A stretch of 64,000 nucleotides of DNA, taken from Verrucomicrobiota bacterium (lineage in GTDB: Bacteria > Verrucomicrobiota > Verrucomicrobiia > JABWAM01). A program made the position numbers and the translations under genes. Below are positions 60,582 through 64,000 of this stretch, in pieces (position 1 is the stretch's first letter; each line of letters starts with the position of its first letter). Location of the stretch: positions 1 through 64,000 of the forward strand of contig JAHFSY010000012.1 of NCBI GenBank assembly GCA_023269615.1, given 5' to 3'. The notes under the pieces were generated by a model. That model saw nothing but the letters and a program-made list of their open reading frames with translations, was not told the origin of the DNA and did no database searches.

Positions 60582-60740
60582 CGGAGAGGTTCGCGCACCC
60601 GCGCTACGCCGTAGGCTTTGGCGAGGCGAGAAGACGCAAAGGCGCAAAGGATCACGCAGCGCGATGCGCTGCGTGATCTGATCCTGTGAATCCGATCTTC
60701 CGAAAATCCTGTCCATCCTGTTAATCCTGTCAAAAATCCG
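60582..60740 (-). repeat. R1 repeat copy 4 with 29-bp palindrome
   Basis: CGCGCTACGCCGTAGGCTTT, GGCGAGGCGAGAAGACGCAA and AGGCGCAAAGG, then a palindrome at 60650-60678 with 13-bp arms (GATCACGCAGCGC), then the inverted GACAGGAT repeat ending at 60740. The inverse order of copy 1 is kept. Confidence 0.75.
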
Positions 60741-60820
60741 GAATCAGAAGGAAGTCACTTCGGGGCTTGCGCCGTCCACGTGCCTGGCGTTTCATCTGGA
60801 AAACAAACAGGAGTTATTCC

Positions 60821-61630
60821 ATGAATCTGATGCGTGAATTGATGGTGAAGCCGGGTGCCAGGGTGAAGCTTTCGGATCACGACCCGGAATCGACTCCGGG
60901 CTTTCGTAACAAGGAGGAAGCGGTGGAGGCGCTGGAGAAGTCCATCGCGCGTTTGGGCGAGCTGCAATTTCTTCTCTACGCGGAGGACAAACGTTCGCTG
61001 CTGGTCGTTTTGCAGGCCATGGATGCCGCCGGCAAGGATGGCACGGTGCGGAAGGTGATGTCGGGACTCAATCCACAGGGCTGCGAGGTCACTTCCTTCA
61101 AGGCGCCGTCCACCGAGGAGCGCGACCACGATTTTCTCTGGCGCATCCACAAGGCCGTGCCCCGCAAGGGCGAGATCGGGATTTTTAACCGGTCGCATTA
61201 CGAGGACGTGCTCATCGTCCGCGTGCACGAGCTGGTCCCCAAGCCGGTCTGGTCCAAACGCTATGCGCAGATCAACACGTTTGAAAAAAACCTGTCGGAA
61301 AACGGGGTGAAAATCCTGAAAATCTTCCTCCACATCAGCAAGGCCGAACAGAAGAAGCGCCTCGAAGCACGACTGAAGGATCCCACCCGGAACTGGAAGT
61401 TCGATCCGGGCGATCTCAAGGAGCGAAAATGCTGGGATGACTACATGAAGGCGTACGAGGACGCCATGGAGGAATGCAGCACGGAACACGCGCCCTGGTT
61501 CATCATCCCCGCCAACAAGAAATGGTATCGCAACATCGCCGTCTCCCGCATCATCCACGAGGCGCTGGAGGAAATGGACATGAAGTTCCCCAAGCCAGCC
61601 TTCGACCTTTCAAAGATCGTGGTGGATTAG
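60821..61630 (+). CDS. ppk2: Polyphosphate kinase 2 family protein
   Basis: 269 residues from ATG 60821, with an ACAGGAG site upstream; a longer frame from 60767 is less likely. Single-domain PPK2: Walker A LQAMDAAGKDGTVRKVMSGLNPQG, the catalytic EERDHDFLWRIHKAVPRKGEIGIFNRSHYEDVLIVRVH stretch with Walker B, a lid LKDPTRNWKFDPGDLKERKCWDDY and KKWYRNIAVSRIIHEAL. It transfers phosphate between polyphosphate and nucleotides (class II/III cannot be resolved by eye). Confidence 0.93.
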   Translation: MNLMRELMVKPGARVKLSDHDPESTPGFRNKEEAVEALEKSIARLGELQFLLYAEDKRSLLVVLQAMDAAGKDGTVRKVMSGLNPQGCEVTSFKAPSTEERDHDFLWRIHKAVPRKGEIGIFNRSHYEDVLIVRVHELVPKPVWSKRYAQINTFEKNLSENGVKILKIFLHISKAEQKKRLEARLKDPTRNWKFDPGDLKERKCWDDYMKAYEDAMEECSTEHAPWFIIPANKKWYRNIAVSRIIHEALEEMDMKFPKPAFDLSKIVVD

Positions 61631-61642
61631 GTCATCAATCTT

Positions 61643-63718
61643 TCACGCGGACATTCTCGCAAGCAGGTGCGTGTGAAAATGGCCGAGAGGGAATTCGTCG
61701 GGGTGGATCAGCTCGAGCCAGTGTTTGGGATCGCATTCATCTGTGATTTCACGCGAGTCTTTCCTCCATTTGGATGCGACGTTGGGTTTGACGGATGTTG
61801 AAATCAGGTCGTGCGCGGCGAGCCACAGGGTCATCTTCGAGCAGTCGGCACCCATCTTGTAGAGGGTGGCGATTTTTTCGCGCAGGTCGCTGACCGCGCC
61901 CGGCAGCAGGTCCCAGCGGATGCACAGTTTGTTGTCCGACCAGAGCAGGACATCGTGCTGGTGGAGAAACGAGAAGAGGAGTTGCCCGCCGAGGGCGTCA
62001 TAGTTGCGCACGCGCGCGCCCATGATGGGAAAACGGAAAATGCGGTCGAAGAGAATGGCGTAGGTGACGTAATGCGCGAAGGGGAACCCTTCTTTCGCGA
62101 GACGTGTTGCTTCACTGAAGCTGCGCAGGTCCACGCGCAGTTCCTCAAGCGCGTACATCCAGAAAGGAGCCTTCTGGCGTATCATGAAAGGATCAAAGGG
62201 GAGTTCCCCGACGCTGTGGGATTTGTCATGGATGAGGTCCCAGAGTCCCAGCGTGTCCTGCATGAGGGGGAGGGAGGCGAGAAAACATTCGAGCTGGGGA
62301 TGCAGGTCGAGGTGGACGATGGCGGACGCTTTTTGCGCGTAGGATTGAAGGCGTCGGGCTTCGCGGTCGCAGAAGATGATGGCGAAATTGTTTGTTGGCC
62401 TTTCGAGGAGCGAGACGGTTTCGGGGAAGAGCACGGCGCAATCGCTGCGGTAACCCTCGGTGAAATCCACGAGATGGCCGGGCACGAACTTGTCGTTGCG
62501 ATAATATGTCTTCTCCAATTCCGCGAGCCAGTCGGGCCAGGGTACGCGCAGGAGGATCGCTTCGAAGCGGATGTCCTTCGACGCGTTGGGCGTGTACATC
62601 GGGAAGAGGGAAAGGTTTTCGATCCCATCTCGGCGGTCGAGCTCCGGGTTGAACGCGGCGAGGGACTTTCCAAAATCCGGTTTTTGAAAGCCTCCATTCA
62701 TCCACGCGTGAAAATCGCGGGGAAGCTGTTGAAAATAGTCGGACTGATGAGGGAAGAATGTTTTTAGTTGTTCGAGATTACCGAGGATGGTTTCCAGGCG
62801 CGCTTTTGCTTCGGAATGTCGCGGGCTTTCGACGCTGCCGTTTGGGTTTTGGACCAGTCGCAGTTCGTTGACGGCCGACTTGAGCGAGAGCCATGCGGGC
62901 GACTGGCCGGCGGCGGATGGACTTGTGGCGACCGTGGGTTGGTGAAATGCGGGGGCGGCGCACCAGTGGAGCATGTTGAGCCAGAGCTGGAGATGATCAA
63001 ACTCGCGGATGCGCGCGTCGCCAAACAGGCTGGAGTCTGTCGCGACCAGCACGCGGCCTTTGCCATGCTGTGCGATGGCAACCAGTCCTGCATGGCTTGG
63101 ATGCGCACTTTCCGAGGCCTGCCATGCGATGCGGGCTTCTCCGGAGACGGTGCAGGAGCCGGCGCGGTAGAAGCAGACCTTGTGCGCGAGGTGGGCGAGT
63201 GGCGATTCAGGTTCCGCGGGCTGCGCGAAAAACCATGTTGGGTTTTCGTGGGTGCAGGCAGTGCGGTCGTTGACCGTGGTGTTTTCGATCCGGATGCCGA
63301 ACGGCTCGATCAGCTCGTTGAGATTGTCGCCGTACTTGTCATGCTCGTATTCGGTGAGAACCAGAAGACTGCCGCCCTTGCGGACAAACTCGCGGATGTC
63401 GCGGATTTCCTGCGCGGAGAACCGGGGCGGATGGACGGAAGTGGTGGTGGATTCCCATTTCGGATCGCACGGATGCAGGAGGGCGAGTACGTGTGTTGAG
63501 GCGAGTACGGTTGCGTTGAGTGGCTGGTTCAGGTTTCTGAGCACCTCGAAGTCGCGTTCGGCAAGCGCGCGCGCAGCGACCTGGTACGATGAGCCGGCCG
63601 GGTCATCGGGCTGCATGGCGCGTGCCTTCTCCTCCGAGACCGACCAGCTTTCGCTGTGGTATTCGTCAAAGAGTATGCGCGCGGTCTTTTGCGGTCGTGC
63701 GTGGGTCATCTGTTCCAA
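61643..63718 (-). CDS. DUF6421-like protein with N-terminal GATase/DUF4350-like domain
   Basis: 691 residues. N-terminal about 250 residues: RILFDEYHSESWSVS..., IREFVRKGGSLLVLTEYEHDKYGDNLNELIEPFGI, GKGRVLVATDSSLFGDARI, resembling DUF4350/GATase-like domains. The C-terminal about 380 residues (NLSLFPMYTPNASKDIRFEAILLRVPWPDWLAELEKTYYRNDKFVPGHLVDFTEGYRSDCAVLFPETV...LPFDPFMIRQKAPFWMYALEELRVD) match my memory of DUF6421. No signal peptide or TM helix. Both parts are of unknown role. The convergent ppk2 gene ends 12 bp away. Confidence 0.65.
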   Translation of the reverse strand: MEQMTHARPQKTARILFDEYHSESWSVSEEKARAMQPDDPAGSSYQVAARALAERDFEVLRNLNQPLNATVLASTHVLALLHPCDPKWESTTTSVHPPRFSAQEIRDIREFVRKGGSLLVLTEYEHDKYGDNLNELIEPFGIRIENTTVNDRTACTHENPTWFFAQPAEPESPLAHLAHKVCFYRAGSCTVSGEARIAWQASESAHPSHAGLVAIAQHGKGRVLVATDSSLFGDARIREFDHLQLWLNMLHWCAAPAFHQPTVATSPSAAGQSPAWLSLKSAVNELRLVQNPNGSVESPRHSEAKARLETILGNLEQLKTFFPHQSDYFQQLPRDFHAWMNGGFQKPDFGKSLAAFNPELDRRDGIENLSLFPMYTPNASKDIRFEAILLRVPWPDWLAELEKTYYRNDKFVPGHLVDFTEGYRSDCAVLFPETVSLLERPTNNFAIIFCDREARRLQSYAQKASAIVHLDLHPQLECFLASLPLMQDTLGLWDLIHDKSHSVGELPFDPFMIRQKAPFWMYALEELRVDLRSFSEATRLAKEGFPFAHYVTYAILFDRIFRFPIMGARVRNYDALGGQLLFSFLHQHDVLLWSDNKLCIRWDLLPGAVSDLREKIATLYKMGADCSKMTLWLAAHDLISTSVKPNVASKWRKDSREITDECDPKHWLELIHPDEFPLGHFHTHLLARMSA

Positions 63719-63771
63719 TGTAACCCAAAAACAGCCTGGAGTGTAGCCGAACTCGCAAGAGTTTGGCCGCC

Positions 63772-63930
63772 GCCCGGCAAAGAATTTCTCCGCAGATTAA
63801 CGCAGATGGACGCAGATTTTCGGAAGGTCTCTCGCACCCGCGCTACGCCGCTCGCCGTCGCGACCAAGCGCTTTGGCGTAGTCGGATAGGCTTTGGCGAG
63901 GCGAGAAGGCGCAATGGCGCAAAGGTCAGA
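63772..63930 (-). repeat. R1 repeat, copy 5
   Basis: CTCCGCAGATTAACGCAGAT, TTTTCGGAAGGTCTCTCGCA, CCCGCGCTACGCCG, an internal 30-bp expansion (CCGTCGCGACCAAGCGC..), then GGCTTTGGCGAGGCGAGAAG and GGCGCAAAGG. It is the longest R1 copy. Confidence 0.7.
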
Positions 63931-63941
63931 AGATCCGAAAG

Positions 63942-63987
63942 GAATCGCCTCACACGCCGCGGCATGCCGCGGCGTGTGAGGCGATTC
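63942..63987. repeat. 46-bp perfect palindrome
   Basis: 23-bp arms (GAATCGCCTCACACGCCGCG+GCA) meeting without a spacer. It lies 11 bp right of R1 copy 5, in the same relative place as the palindromes at R1 copies 1 and 4, but with different sequence. Confidence 0.85.
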
Positions 63988-64000
63988 GATCCATCGTTGC

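Overview
The window looks like a chromosome segment of a high-GC, Gram-negative heterotroph, most probably a member of the Verrucomicrobiota (Opitutae-like). The pointers are a pseudopilin with an FTLIELLVV start beside a very large secreted lipoprotein, a LacI regulator of the type that accompanies polysaccharide loci in this phylum, rhamnogalacturonan/rhamnoside-degrading enzymes, outer-membrane efflux parts, and many intergenic repeats. This placement is inferred from gene content; there is no rRNA gene to test it.

Layout. 1-20.2 kb is a mosaic accessory region: a partial PIN-domain gene; small orphan genes all on the + strand; a tRNA-Ala 3' fragment; an antitoxin with a decapitated toxin; an AT-rich secreted protein; mscL with a broken second channel gene; and a czcCBA-type metal efflux operon. 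A 7.2-kb block (12990-20203) follows, bracketed by inverted copies of a palindromic element. It carries a three-gene itaconate/citramalyl-CoA degradation operon (ccl-ich-ict) and a run of small cassette-like genes, two of which end in attC-like hairpins. At least four repeat families (called S, T, P and A/B here) mark the joints of this mosaic.

20.2-35.3 kb is mostly core: two peptidyl-prolyl isomerases, fabG, a phospholipid-type methyltransferase, sugar anomer enzymes, a Ser/Thr kinase, a cyclic-nucleotide-binding protein, RidA, RNase PH, phosphoglucose isomerase, MetRS, an ArnT-like glycosyltransferase and a DMT exporter. 35.6-56.8 kb is catabolic. It holds a GH106-like rhamnosidase facing a PcRGLX/YetA-type rhamnogalacturonan lyase, an M24 peptidase, and a GntR-led operon for a B12-dependent acyl-CoA mutase. 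The large subunit of that mutase carries the Ile/Asp pair of 2-hydroxyisobutyryl-CoA mutase rather than methylmalonyl-CoA mutase, and it sits with a CoA ligase and a MeaB-type chaperone. Next come a LacI-epimerase-glycosidase operon divergent from a 1391-residue lipoprotein and a pseudopilin. 56.8-64 kb has tRNA-Gly, an ankyrin protein, prfB with its programmed +1 frameshift, trpC, ppk2 and a DUF6421-like protein.

Functionally, the catabolic genes suggest plant pectin use plus breakdown of branched C4-C5 acids through CoA esters. The most notable items are the 2-hydroxyisobutyryl-CoA mutase operon, the itaconate operon inside a repeat-bracketed block, and a repeat family whose adjacent perfect palindromes differ in sequence from copy to copy.
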